From the NCBI GenBank assembly GCA_017958895.1, contig JAGDBT010000118.1, positions 1-23,881 of the forward strand: a DNA stretch of 23,881 bases, given 5' to 3'. The translations under genes were made by a program, and so were the position numbers. Source of the DNA: Alphaproteobacteria bacterium (lineage in GTDB: Bacteria; Pseudomonadota; Alphaproteobacteria; RF32; CAG-239). Below the pieces are notes generated by a model. That model saw only the letters and a program-made list of their open reading frames with translations, was not told where the DNA came from and did no database searches. This document shows, one piece after another, positions 1 to 8,004 of the stretch (its first letter is position 1; every line of letters starts with the position of its first letter).

Positions 1-5
1 CATTT

Positions 6-76
6 TAAAACCTCCTTTATATTATTTTGTTATTCAGTGGTCAGACTGTATAACTCACTATATAAAGGAGGTTTTA
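6..76. repeat. 17-bp perfect inverted repeat copying a ribosome binding site
   Basis: Bases 6-22 and 60-76 are perfect reverse complements separated by 37 bases. Each arm holds a full Shine-Dalgarno core (AAAGGAGG). Read leftward on the minus strand, the left arm sits 7 bases before CAT at 1-3, which is an ATG start on that strand, so a minus-strand gene almost certainly begins at base 3 and runs out of the window. Read on the plus strand, the right arm precedes ATG at 79-81, which is followed at once by TAA. If the minus transcript starts to the right of base 76, the two arms could pair and hide the ribosome binding site. The repeat is directly visible; the regulatory role is inference. Confidence 0.75.
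27..54 (+). promoter_or_regulatory. possible sigma70 promoter for a short plus-strand RNA
   Basis: TTGTTA (27-32) and TATAAC (49-54) are separated by 16 bases, giving an expected start near 60. The only thing downstream before a terminator at 102-127 is a start-stop pair, so any product would be a small RNA. The boxes match the consensus at four and five of six positions. AT-rich DNA gives such matches by chance. Confidence 0.35.
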
Positions 77-127
77 CGATGTAAAGCTGTAAGCTTTCCG
101 GAACCCCCAGACTATCTGGGGGTTTTC
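60..127 (+). ncRNA. candidate small RNA with an RBS-like 5' end
   Basis: A promoter-like pair ends at 54 and a clean intrinsic terminator occupies 102-127, which would give an RNA of about 65-68 nt. Its 5' part carries the same ribosome binding sequence as the minus-strand gene that starts at base 3. This is followed by an ATG-TAA pair (79-84), a small AAAGCT/AGCTTT dyad (83-97) and the terminator stem. The neighbouring genes on both sides are on the minus strand, so a plus-strand terminator here has no obvious protein-coding client. That is the main reason to suspect an RNA. It could instead be a remnant or a passive structure. Confidence 0.3.
102..127 (+). terminator. intrinsic terminator, plus strand
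   Basis: A 9-bp perfect stem (102-110 with 116-124, AACCCCCAG/CTGGGGGTT) with a 5-base loop is followed by TTTTC on the plus strand. The minus-strand side has no T-run, so it acts rightward. Confidence 0.75.
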
Positions 128-134
128 TTATTAC

Positions 135-162
135 AATAAAAAGCCGCCGGTTTCCCGACGGC
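135..162 (-). terminator. pgk terminator
   Basis: Read leftward, an 8-bp stem (143-150 with 155-162, one G-T wobble) closes a GAAA tetraloop and is followed by TTTTTATT. It lies 23 bases beyond the pgk stop codon and is a standard Rho-independent terminator for that gene. Confidence 0.85.
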
Positions 163-185
163 CTTATAAAAAACATAAATACGGC

Positions 186-1394
186 TTATTTCTTGAATAT
201 TGCCACACCCGGAAGTTCTTTGCCTTCCATCCATTCCAAGAAAGCACCTCCGGCCGTTGAAACATAAGAAAACTTATCTTCAACTCCGGCATTTGCCAAA
301 GCCGAAACCGTATCACCGCCGCCGGCAACACTGATTAAATTTCCGGCCACAGTCAGTTCCGCAACTTTTGCGGCAACCGCATTGGTTGCTTCATCAAACG
401 GTTTAAGTTCGAAAGCTCCTAACGGACCGTTCCAAACCACGGTTTTGCATTCTTCAAGTTTATTGCAAATCAAAGCTACGGTTTTTTCGCCGATATCCAA
501 CAAACAACCGCCTTCCGGAATATTATCCAAGCTTACGGTTTTGTGTTCGGCATTAGCGGCAAATTCGGCAGCCCAAACCAAATCTTTAGGCAATATAACT
601 TCACAGTTAGCCTCTTTGGCCGTTGCCAAAATCTGCTCTGCCGTTTCCAGCATATCATTTTGCACCAAAGAATTTTCTTCATTAATGCCGTTATAACCCA
701 GAACTTTCAAAAATGTATGAGCCATACCGCCGGAAATTACCAATTTATCAACTTTTTTCACCAGATTATTCAACAAATCCAATTTGGTTGAAACTTTGGA
801 ACCGCCGACAATAGCCATCATCGGACGAGTCGGATTATTCAAACCCGTAGTTAAAGCATTGACTTCTTCAGCCATCAATAAACCCATTGCCGAAGGCAAC
901 ATGCTCGGAGCAGCCACCATTGAAGCGTGTGCGCGATGTGCGGTTGAAAAAGCGTCTGAAACATAAGCATCGGCATATTTTACCAATTCTTTTGCCCAAG
1001 CTTCATTGCCTTTTTTCTCTTCGTCATAAAAGCGCAAATTCTCTAATAAAAGAACTTCATCGGCCGACATTGAATCAATGGCATTCTTAACCTCTTCACC
1101 GATACAATCTTTAACGAAAACAACTTTTGAACCCAAAGCTTTTTCCAATTCCGGAGCCACATGACACAGAGAATTGTTCATGTCTCCCTTGCCTTCCGGA
1201 CGACCGAAGTGCGAAATTACCACAACTTTGGCACCTTTATCCATCAACACTTTGATGGTAGGTACCGTACGATCAATACGAGCTGTGTTTGTAACCTTAA
1301 AATTTTCATCCATCGGCACGTTTAAATCGGCGCGCAATATAACAACCTTGCCCTCAAGGTCGCCTAAATCTTCAATAGTTTTATATCCTTGCAT
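186..1394 (-). CDS. pgk: phosphoglycerate kinase
   Basis: It converts 1,3-bisphosphoglycerate and ADP to 3-phosphoglycerate and ATP in cytoplasmic glycolysis. The 402-residue length is normal for bacterial Pgk. Family motifs are in the expected order: the N-terminal substrate loop RADLNVP, SHFGRPEG, SDAFSTAHRAHASM, the nucleotide-domain GGSKVSTK, WNGPLGAFE and the C-terminal GGGDTVSAL. The ATG start gives the canonical N-terminus; the ribosome binding site is a modest AAGGATAAGCT. It lies 81 bases downstream of gap on the same strand, the usual glycolytic pairing, but a terminator-like hairpin in between suggests that it receives only part of the gap transcript. A strong terminator follows. 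Identity is essentially certain. Confidence 0.97.
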   Translation of the reverse strand: MQGYKTIEDLGDLEGKVVILRADLNVPMDENFKVTNTARIDRTVPTIKVLMDKGAKVVVISHFGRPEGKGDMNNSLCHVAPELEKALGSKVVFVKDCIGEEVKNAIDSMSADEVLLLENLRFYDEEKKGNEAWAKELVKYADAYVSDAFSTAHRAHASMVAAPSMLPSAMGLLMAEEVNALTTGLNNPTRPMMAIVGGSKVSTKLDLLNNLVKKVDKLVISGGMAHTFLKVLGYNGINEENSLVQNDMLETAEQILATAKEANCEVILPKDLVWAAEFAANAEHKTVSLDNIPEGGCLLDIGEKTVALICNKLEECKTVVWNGPLGAFELKPFDEATNAVAAKVAELTVAGNLISVAGGGDTVSALANAGVEDKFSYVSTAGGAFLEWMEGKELPGVAIFKK

Positions 1395-1410
1395 AGCTTA
1401 TCCTTATTTT

Positions 1411-1466
1411 AAAAAAGTCCCCGCCGAGTGAAACTCTGCCAGAAAATCTGACTTCACACAGCGGGG
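1411..1466 (-). terminator. terminator-like hairpin between gap and pgk
   Basis: Read leftward, CCCCGC (1461-1466) pairs with GCGGGG (1419-1424). GTGAA/TTCAC and an inner CAGA/TCTG helix stack inside it, and ACTTTTTT follows (minus-strand copy of 1411-1418). This is a complete intrinsic terminator 10 bases after the gap stop codon and 17 bases before the pgk start. Partial read-through or RNA processing would set the gap:pgk ratio; which one operates is not visible. Confidence 0.75.
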
Positions 1467-1475
1467 TTTATAATA

Positions 1476-2483
1476 TTAGCCGTTTACTTTAGCCATATGA
1501 GCGATTAAATCCAAAACTTTGTTGGAATAACCCCACTCGTTATCGTACCAGCTGATAACCTTAACAAATGTATCGGTCAGCTGAATACCGGCTTTGGCAT
1601 CAAAAATGGAAGTATGAGCATCACCCAAGAAATCAGATGATACAACAGCATCTTCGGTATAACCCAAAATGCCTTTCAATTCACCTTCGGAAGCCTTCTT
1701 CATAGCGGCACAAATTTCTTCGTAAGTAGCAGGCTTAATCAAATTGGCCGTTAAATCAACCACGGAAACATCCAAGGTCGGAACACGCATTGACATACCG
1801 GTCAATTTGCCGTTCAATTCCGGAATAACCTTACCAACAGCTTTAGCAGCACCTGTTGAAGACGGAATAATATTACCGGAAGCAGCTCTGCCGCCGCGCC
1901 AATCTTTGGCAGACGGACCGTCAACCGTTTTTTGAGTAGCGGTTGTGGAGTGAACAGTGGTCATCAAACCTTCTTTAATACCGAATGTATCATGCAAAAC
2001 CTTGGCAATCGGAGCCAAGCAGTTGGTTGTGCAGGAAGCATTTGAAACAAACTGCGTACCTTTAACGTAAGAGTCTGTATTAACACCGCAAACAAACATC
2101 GGGGTATCATCTTTTGAAGGAGCCGACATAACCACATATTTGGCACCGGCATCAATATGACCCTGAGCCTTTTCTTTCGTTAAGAACAAACCTGTTGATT
2201 CAACAACATAATCAGCTTTAACATCGCCCCACTTTAAGTCAGCCGGATTCTTTTCTGCCGTAACACGAATAGCTTTTCCGTTAACAACCAATTTGCCGTC
2301 TTTAACTTCAACAGAACCGTTGAAACGACCGTGCATTGTATCATATTTCAGCATATAAGCCATATAATCAACATCAATCAAATCATTGATGCCGACGATT
2401 TCAATATCTTTTCTTTCTTGAGCGGCACGGAATACCAAACGACCGATACGGCCAAATCCGTTAATACCTACGCGAACAACCAT
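1476..2483 (-). CDS. gap: glyceraldehyde-3-phosphate dehydrogenase, type I
   Basis: It oxidises glyceraldehyde-3-phosphate to 1,3-bisphosphoglycerate with NAD in glycolysis. The 335 residues show the Rossmann motif GINGFGRIGR at the N-terminus, the catalytic Cys in SNASCTTNCLAP, and STGAAKAVG and MRVPT of the catalytic domain. NDL after the second strand is typical of NAD-specific enzymes. The open frame runs 15 codons further upstream, but ATG at 2483 is chosen because GGAGA lies 7 bases before it and MVVRVGINGFGRIG is the family N-terminus. A GTGCGG/CCGCAC hairpin (2505-2522) sits in the leader about 20 bases before the start and may stabilise the mRNA 5' end. pepA lies about 100 bases upstream on the same strand. 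Confidence 0.97.
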   Translation of the reverse strand: MVVRVGINGFGRIGRLVFRAAQERKDIEIVGINDLIDVDYMAYMLKYDTMHGRFNGSVEVKDGKLVVNGKAIRVTAEKNPADLKWGDVKADYVVESTGLFLTKEKAQGHIDAGAKYVVMSAPSKDDTPMFVCGVNTDSYVKGTQFVSNASCTTNCLAPIAKVLHDTFGIKEGLMTTVHSTTATQKTVDGPSAKDWRGGRAASGNIIPSSTGAAKAVGKVIPELNGKLTGMSMRVPTLDVSVVDLTANLIKPATYEEICAAMKKASEGELKGILGYTEDAVVSSDFLGDAHTSIFDAKAGIQLTDTFVKVISWYDNEWGYSNKVLDLIAHMAKVNG

Positions 2484-2586
2484 ATTATTCTCCATTAATT
2501 TAATGTGCGGACAGCCCCGCACGAGCATAAAGTTTCAAAAAAACTGTGGCTAATTTATCATTAAATATAAAATTTTCAAGCAAAAT

Positions 2587-4008
2587 TTACAGCCGGGTAA
2601 TAAATTCGTTCAAAAGCCTTACTCCGTATGCGCTGGCGCCTTTCGGATAAAGGCATTTTTTGCCGTCACTCATATCCATTCCCGCCACATCAAGATGGGC
2701 CCACTTGGTATTTTTTTCGATAAATCTTTGCAAGAAGCAAGCCGCCGTTGCCGAACCGGCTTTCCTTGTCGAAGAAAGATTTTTCATATCGGCAATAGCG
2801 GAATCCATTTGCTCGTCATATTCTTTATGCAACGGAAGTTGCCATAAAAGCTCTCCGGAGCTTTCTCCGGCCGCCTTGAGTTTTTCCGCCAATTTTACAT
2901 TATTTGAGAAAAGTCCGGCATAGGTACTGCCCAAAGCTATTGTAATTGCACCGGTCAGCGTGGCTGCATCAATCACATATTTCGGCTCAAACTTTCTTTG
3001 AATATAAGTCAGACAATCGGCCAAAACCAATCGCCCTTCGGCATCGGTATCAATAACTTCAACGGTTTGCCCGGACATTGAGGTTACCACGTCTCCCGGA
3101 CGATAAGCCGCTCCGGAAGGCATATTTTCCACCAAACCGACCACGGCAACAATATTTTTCTTTATTTTCTGCAGAGCCGCCACTTTCAGCGAGGCAACCA
3201 TCACTGCCGCCCCTGTCATATCTTGTTTCATCTCGCCCATATTATTAGGTGATTTAAGAGAAATTCCTCCGCTGTCAAAGGTAACGCCTTTTCCGACCAA
3301 ACCGATTTCAATTTCGTCATTATCCGGATTTCCCTGCCAACTGACAATTCCCACGCGTGGTTTGTTAAGCGACCCCTGACCTACCGCCAAAGCCAAATTG
3401 AATCCGGCTTCTTTCATGGCTTTTTCATCCAAGATTTCCACTTTAAGCCCGAGATATTCCAAACGTTTAATATCCGCGGCAAAAATTTCCGGCGTTAAAG
3501 CATTTGCCGGTTCATTTATCAAATCTCTGGCATAACGCACACCATTGACCAATCCCGCAAAAGGCTTGTAACCGTCCATATTTTTCAGGTCGGTGCCGGC
3601 AAAAACAATTTTTTCCAACTCCGGATAAAATGATTGAGGTTTTTTGGTAAAATATTTATCAAAGCGATATCCGGCCAACTCAATTCCCAAAGCGAACTCA
3701 TATATATTTTGGGCCTTTGCTCCCGGAAAAGCAATTTTAACTTCTCGCGAATGTTGCATTTTTTTAAAGCATTCCCCGCCCAAAAGACGCCAATCTTCGC
3801 CGCTCATTTTACTTTTCAGTAAAGATACATGCAAATTATAACCTCCCAGATTATAAGTTTCGATTTTTCCCGTCTTCAATTTTTTAATATCGGCCGACAA
3901 TTTCTGCTCTTCCGTATTGAGCTGTTTCAAAACAGTCTCCGTTTTATCGGCGGCAATAAGTTTATCCGTTTTGGTTTTTATATTTCTGCCAATTACAAAT
4001 TCCACCAT
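2587..4008 (-). CDS. pepA: leucyl aminopeptidase, M17 family
   Basis: Cytosolic di-metal aminopeptidase that removes N-terminal residues from peptides. It has 473 residues, about 30 fewer than E. coli PepA, with the shortening in the N-terminal domain. The metal and catalytic residues are all present at a constant offset of 30 from the E. coli numbering: Lys240, Asp245, Lys252, Asp263, Asp322, Glu324 and Arg326, within GVTFDSGGISLK and DTDAEGRLVLAD. AGGAGA lies about 7 bases before the ATG. It is transcribed from its own promoter (4036-4063), divergent from the HNH-like/SUKH/tsaC operon. Besides peptide turnover, PepA proteins in enterobacteria can bind DNA, but nothing here tests that. Identity is firm. 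Confidence 0.95.
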   Translation of the reverse strand: MVEFVIGRNIKTKTDKLIAADKTETVLKQLNTEEQKLSADIKKLKTGKIETYNLGGYNLHVSLLKSKMSGEDWRLLGGECFKKMQHSREVKIAFPGAKAQNIYEFALGIELAGYRFDKYFTKKPQSFYPELEKIVFAGTDLKNMDGYKPFAGLVNGVRYARDLINEPANALTPEIFAADIKRLEYLGLKVEILDEKAMKEAGFNLALAVGQGSLNKPRVGIVSWQGNPDNDEIEIGLVGKGVTFDSGGISLKSPNNMGEMKQDMTGAAVMVASLKVAALQKIKKNIVAVVGLVENMPSGAAYRPGDVVTSMSGQTVEVIDTDAEGRLVLADCLTYIQRKFEPKYVIDAATLTGAITIALGSTYAGLFSNNVKLAEKLKAAGESSGELLWQLPLHKEYDEQMDSAIADMKNLSSTRKAGSATAACFLQRFIEKNTKWAHLDVAGMDMSDGKKCLYPKGASAYGVRLLNEFITRL

Positions 4009-4035
4009 GGGTTTTCTCCTTCTAAAACTGAGCTC

Positions 4036-4063
4036 ATTATAGTCATCACAAATAATTTTACAA
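4036..4063 (-). promoter_or_regulatory. pepA promoter
   Basis: On the minus strand TTGTAA and a perfect TATAAT are 16 bases apart, with the -10 box 28 bases before the pepA ATG. Its -35 end lies 28 bases from the -35 box of the opposing promoter at 4092-4119, so the two are back to back in one intergenic region. Confidence 0.65.
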
Positions 4064-4091
4064 CATATATCATCATATTGTTAAAAATGTA

Positions 4092-4119
4092 TGGACATTT
4101 ATAAAAAATAAGCTATACT
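4092..4119 (+). promoter_or_regulatory. promoter of the HNH-like/SUKH/tsaC operon
   Basis: TGGACA (4092-4097) and TATACT (4114-4119) are separated by 16 bases, predicting a transcript start near 4126 and a short leader before the ATG at 4149. Nothing else promoter-like precedes the operon. Confidence 0.6.
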
Positions 4120-4148
4120 TTGGACAAAACAGGGTGAGGAATAACGGT

Positions 4149-5708
4149 ATGAGTCATACCAAAACATATCTGCAAAAACACAGCGTACCCCAACCGGGTA
4201 TGACGCCTTTGCAAGTCTGGGCCGCTCAAAATCCGGACCTGGTTGCCGTGCTCGAAGATCCTTACCATTTTGAAGATAATTTTTTGGAACTTCCTTATGC
4301 CAGACAGATTGCTTTGATTGATTTATTTAACAGCATTGTTAAAGACAATCTGACCTCTTCTCCGTCAAAACTCAAAAAAGAATTTGAGTATATGGCAATT
4401 GAGCACCTGCAAAAAATTCAATGGCTCACTTGCACCTATTATGACGAAGGTAATTCCTATTATCCGATTTCCGATGACGAAAAAAAGTTGGTACGTATGG
4501 AAGCTTACGGCACAATCGACCGTCGTCGCGAACATACTTTAAGCCCGATGTACAGATATTTTTTGCGCACCGGTCGACGTCATAAATTTTTATTCAGAGA
4601 ATATGATTTACATTCTTCCCCGATGTGGAGAGTTTTTCGGCAATTTGAAAGTTTTCGCGGCATAGAAATTCCCGTTAAAAAATATTTGTTCAAAAACAGA
4701 ATAAATCCCGATGCCCTGAAGGTTATGACCATAACCGATTTCTGCGATGTAATTTATCGTGCTTTTGCCGAAAACGAAAATGCCACTTTCGCCCGTTTTA
4801 TAGATCCGGGATATAAAAATCGCTTTGTAATGCGTTTTATGAAAAAAAATGCCGCACAGCTTGAACAACATCTTATTGAAAAAGGCAATGATCCGCGCAG
4901 TGCCCGTTCTCTTTGCCGTATGATGAGCCGTTACGGTATATGTGATTTGGATTCGCTTGTTATAACCGAGATAAAATTCACTCGCAGAGTGTTAAAAGAC
5001 CTGAAAAACAAGAAATATGACATATCAAAATTCAAACTCGGCGAAAAAATACCGGAAGATTTTATTGATTTTGTATTTGAAAATCATGATGAATCAGCCT
5101 TATTGGCCCGCAGCAAAAAAGGTCATCCTCTTTCCAAAGAAAAATTGCCGCGCTATCAGGTTCATCATACAAATGCCGTAAAATTTTCAGCCAACGGCGA
5201 ATATCTTGCCAAAAGCAATTATGATGAAAACATGATGCTTGTAGAAGAAAGGATGCATTCTTCATTTTTCCACGGACTTGACCGTATTGATCGCAACAAC
5301 AATCTTCAGGAACGTTATTTCTCTCGCTTAAATGTTTCAGTTCCGGATATGGCTTTAATTGACGGCTTTGATATATCCAAAGATGCCTTCTTCTGTGATT
5401 TCGCCAATACGGCTTATTCCCGAAATCGTGCCAAGGCAGATCAGGAAAATGTTGTAAACTACTATCAAATGGCTTTGTTGCGCTTGGATAATATGGATGA
5501 GATTTCTTGTAAATATCACTTTGAGTATTCCTCAATTGAAATGGATAACGAGCGGAATATTCTGAACAAAATTCTGGGAAAAGATTTCCCTATCGGCAAG
5601 GAAGACTTGGTGAATATCTCAAAATGGCTTAAAAGAAACCATCATCCGTCCACACCTAAAAAGCAAAGTACTTTAACAGCCAGAAAATCAAAAGGGCATG
5701 AGCATTAA
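4149..5708 (+). CDS. uncharacterised protein with an HNH-like His/Asn motif
   Basis: I do not recognise the 519-residue protein as a whole. It has no signal peptide or membrane segment. Residues 1-330 look mainly helical and rich in Arg, Lys and Phe. Residues 335-380 contain QVHH (His339, His340), then SNYDENMMLV with Asn361, then RMHSSFFHG (His370, His375). That order and spacing resemble the beta-beta-alpha-metal core of HNH nucleases. The C-terminal 25 residues are basic and probably disordered. The frame could open at GTG 4134, but ATG 4149 has GAGGAA 7 bases before it and is preferred. It is followed two bases later by a SUKH-type gene, an arrangement known for nuclease toxins and their immunity proteins. 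Without a secretion signal it may instead be a housekeeping nuclease or an inactive relative. Confidence 0.6.
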   Translation: MSHTKTYLQKHSVPQPGMTPLQVWAAQNPDLVAVLEDPYHFEDNFLELPYARQIALIDLFNSIVKDNLTSSPSKLKKEFEYMAIEHLQKIQWLTCTYYDEGNSYYPISDDEKKLVRMEAYGTIDRRREHTLSPMYRYFLRTGRRHKFLFREYDLHSSPMWRVFRQFESFRGIEIPVKKYLFKNRINPDALKVMTITDFCDVIYRAFAENENATFARFIDPGYKNRFVMRFMKKNAAQLEQHLIEKGNDPRSARSLCRMMSRYGICDLDSLVITEIKFTRRVLKDLKNKKYDISKFKLGEKIPEDFIDFVFENHDESALLARSKKGHPLSKEKLPRYQVHHTNAVKFSANGEYLAKSNYDENMMLVEERMHSSFFHGLDRIDRNNNLQERYFSRLNVSVPDMALIDGFDISKDAFFCDFANTAYSRNRAKADQENVVNYYQMALLRLDNMDEISCKYHFEYSSIEMDNERNILNKILGKDFPIGKEDLVNISKWLKRNHHPSTPKKQSTLTARKSKGHEH

Positions 5709-5710
5709 AG

Positions 5711-6121
5711 ATGACTAAAATACAAAACTTTATCAACAGCCTGCAAGACAGAAAATGTTATCACGGCGAACCGCTTGAGCCCGAAGCTTTGATTGTGGCT
5801 CAGAAATACCTTTATAATATGGGATTAGGTTCAATTCCCGCCTCCTACTCGGAATTTTTGAAACACTACAACGGATTAAAATATGACGGTTCTTATTTAT
5901 TCGGCGCAACCGTTGATGATGACTTGGATATAATAGATAAAAACGAACAGATGAATAAGCCGCAAAATTGCATGCTGTTGGGATATAATGATTTTGATCT
6001 TCTGTGTTATAACGGCGGCAAAAAACAATATCAAATTGTCGATCGTTCTGATTTTGCGGTATTGGAAACCTATGACGAAAACGAATGCGGCTCCGCACTG
6101 AGTGAAATTTTCAAATTATAA
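5711..6121 (+). CDS. SUKH (SMI1/KNR4, YrhA-like) family protein
   Basis: The 136-residue protein has the features of the SUKH fold: IPASYSEFLKHYNGLKYDG near residues 42-60, an acidic NEQ segment, then LLGYNDFDLLCYN and an acidic C-terminus. Proteins of this superfamily often act as immunity proteins that neutralise nuclease toxins, although some have other intracellular roles. It starts two bases after the upstream HNH-like gene and ends three bases before tsaC, so it is translationally coupled in the operon. The toxin-then-immunity order fits a neutralising partner for the upstream protein, but this is inference. The family call rests on motif recognition by eye. Confidence 0.65.
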   Translation: MTKIQNFINSLQDRKCYHGEPLEPEALIVAQKYLYNMGLGSIPASYSEFLKHYNGLKYDGSYLFGATVDDDLDIIDKNEQMNKPQNCMLLGYNDFDLLCYNGGKKQYQIVDRSDFAVLETYDENECGSALSEIFKL

Positions 6122-6124
6122 ACC

Positions 6125-7066
6125 ATGACAAACATTTATAATCCTAATTCCCAGAATATACAAAAAGCGGCAGAGGTAATCAAAAACGGCGGATTGGTGG
6201 CTTTTCCTACCGAAACGGTTTACGGATTGGGAGCAAATGTTTATAACGCCAAAGCCGTTGCCAATATTTTTGCGGCCAAACAACGACCGCATTTTGATCC
6301 TTTGATTTCGCACATTGCCGAAGTTGATATTTTAAAAACCTATGCCGCAACGGATGAGCGTGTTTTTGCCCTGGCCAAACGTTTTTGGCCCGGCCCTCTT
6401 ACTTTTGTTTTGAAACGTATTGAAGAAAATCCGGCTATTGATTTGGCTTGTTCCGGTCTCAGAACCTTAACGGTCAGAATGCCCGACCACCCTGTTGCCT
6501 TAAGTCTCATCAAGGCTTCCGGCGTACCTATCGTGGCTCCGTCGGCCAACAAATATCAAAGCATAAGTCCTACCACCGCCCAACATGTGGCAGACGGTTT
6601 AGGAGATAAAGTTGATATGATTTTAGATGGCGGTGCTTGCCGAGTCGGTGTTGAATCAACCATTATTGATTTAACTTCAAAGGATATTGTTATGTTGCGC
6701 GCCGGAGGTACCGCAAAAGAAAATTTGGAAGAGTTTTTGGGAGAAAAGATAATACTTTCATCCGGCAACCCCGAATTACCGACTGCGCCCGGACAGCTTT
6801 TGCGTCACTATGCGCCTAAAAATCAACTACGTATCAATGCCGATTTTCCCGAAAAAGATGAATTTTATATCGGTTTCGGCTCTTATAACGGCGAGTTAAA
6901 TTTAAGTCCGCAGGCCGATTTATCCGAAGCCGCCGCCAATTTATTCGCCTATCTGCGAATTGCCGACAGCAAAGCCGCCAACGGCAAAATAGCCGTTGCC
7001 CCGATTCCTCTTAACGGACTGGGCCTAGCTATAAATGACAGGCTTAAACGTGCTTCTTACAAATAA
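6125..7066 (+). CDS. tsaC: threonylcarbamoyl-AMP synthase (Sua5/YrdC/YwlC)
   Basis: It makes threonylcarbamoyl-AMP from threonine, bicarbonate and ATP, the first step in forming t6A37 on tRNAs that read ANN codons. The YrdC domain fills about residues 10-205, with FPTETVYGLG, the substrate-binding KQRPHFDPL and APSANKYQSISPT. The linker PTAPGQLLRHYAP leads to a C-terminal Sua5 domain, so this is the long Sua5-type enzyme (313 residues) rather than the short E. coli TsaC. It starts three bases after the SUKH gene with only a weak ribosome binding site, implying translational coupling. Its TAA stop abuts the stop of the convergent ankyrin gene with no spacer. The function is firm; sharing an operon with an HNH/SUKH pair is unusual. 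Confidence 0.93.
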   Translation: MTNIYNPNSQNIQKAAEVIKNGGLVAFPTETVYGLGANVYNAKAVANIFAAKQRPHFDPLISHIAEVDILKTYAATDERVFALAKRFWPGPLTFVLKRIEENPAIDLACSGLRTLTVRMPDHPVALSLIKASGVPIVAPSANKYQSISPTTAQHVADGLGDKVDMILDGGACRVGVESTIIDLTSKDIVMLRAGGTAKENLEEFLGEKIILSSGNPELPTAPGQLLRHYAPKNQLRINADFPEKDEFYIGFGSYNGELNLSPQADLSEAAANLFAYLRIADSKAANGKIAVAPIPLNGLGLAINDRLKRASYK

Positions 7067-7786
7067 TTACCGAGGCAGAAGTTTTTTTACTGCCGGATCT
7101 TTGGCCAAATCATAGGCTGTTCTGCCGTTTTTATCTCTTATACGCGGATTTGCCCCATATTTTAAAAGCATCGTAACTATCTCCGGATTTTCCCCGAGCG
7201 CCGCCGCATACATCAAAGCCGTCCGCCCGTTTTCATCAACGGCATTTATATCAACCGGATATTTAAACAACATTTTAATAACTCTCGGTGTTACATCAAC
7301 CCGACAAATATTCATCAACGGAGTTCTGCCGTGTTCATCACGTACATTAATACCGGCTTCCTGTGGTCTGACCTTATTCCCCGTTCCTGCACCGAGGCTG
7401 TTTACCAAAGCTTGAGCCATCTGATTTAAACTTGCTCCGTTGCCGTTGGTACCGTTTGCAAACATATCTGCCATCGTTGCCAGGCTCGGCTTATTTTCTT
7501 CATCCGGTTTATCATTGCCGATATCAAATCCGCGTTTTGTAACTGCATCAAACACTGCATTTTTCATGGTTTCCGAACCGGTATTTATCAGATTTTCCAC
7601 CCAAGTGTTTCGGTCATCTTCATTATCACCGGAACGAATTCCCGTAATTCCCTGCACCGTATAATCAACCAATTTTGATGCTATTTTACCGCGGTTATAA
7701 TAAAGTATCCCGCCCAAAACAATTATGCCGACAATCAACAAAAGCACCGTCAAAAACAAGGCTCTTAAAAACCATATTCGTTTCAT
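7067..7786 (-). CDS. membrane-anchored ankyrin-repeat protein
   Basis: The 239-residue protein has one N-terminal membrane segment (about residues 9-30 after a basic MKRIWFLR). A linker rich in Asn, Gly and acidic residues follows, then about three ankyrin repeats at the C-terminus (DEHGRTPLMNICRV, DENGRTALMYAAALG, DKNGRTAYDLAKD). The topology suggests repeats held outside the cytoplasmic membrane, in the periplasm, as a protein-binding surface; that is inference. A TTG six bases upstream keeps the frame open, but the ATG at 7786 is chosen because AAAGGA lies 7 bases before it. It converges with tsaC with abutting stop codons. No specific partner is visible. Confidence 0.85.
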   Translation of the reverse strand: MKRIWFLRALFLTVLLLIVGIIVLGGILYYNRGKIASKLVDYTVQGITGIRSGDNEDDRNTWVENLINTGSETMKNAVFDAVTKRGFDIGNDKPDEENKPSLATMADMFANGTNGNGASLNQMAQALVNSLGAGTGNKVRPQEAGINVRDEHGRTPLMNICRVDVTPRVIKMLFKYPVDINAVDENGRTALMYAAALGENPEIVTMLLKYGANPRIRDKNGRTAYDLAKDPAVKKLLPR

Positions 7787-7897
7787 AGTCAAATCCTTTC
7801 CTCATGTTTTGAGACGATTTCGATATGCTGAATATTATACAATTGTTTTATTAAAAACGCCTTAACGCACTTTCCTAAAAATGAATAAAAAAAACAC

Positions 7898-7926
7898 TTG
7901 AATTTAAAATCTAATTGAGTTATAAA
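7898..7926 (+). promoter_or_regulatory. promoter of the rpmI-rplT operon
   Basis: TTGAAT and TATAAA are spaced by exactly 17 bases, giving a transcript start near 7932 and a leader of about 73 nt before rpmI. The leader contains AGGCATGCCT, a self-complementary segment near 7957-7966. L20 autoregulates this operon through leader structure in several bacteria; whether this leader does so cannot be told from sequence alone. Confidence 0.6.
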
Positions 7927-8004
7927 TCACCTGTTTGAATCGTGCGGGCTAAAAGGCATGCCTGACGGTTTGTGTGTAATTCCAACATATTGAAAGGGAA
8001 TAAA

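Noticed and set aside
2484..2528. Upstream extension of gap by 15 codons
   Set aside because: The extension covers the leader hairpin and does not resemble GAPDH; a ribosome binding site is correctly placed before the internal ATG at 2483.
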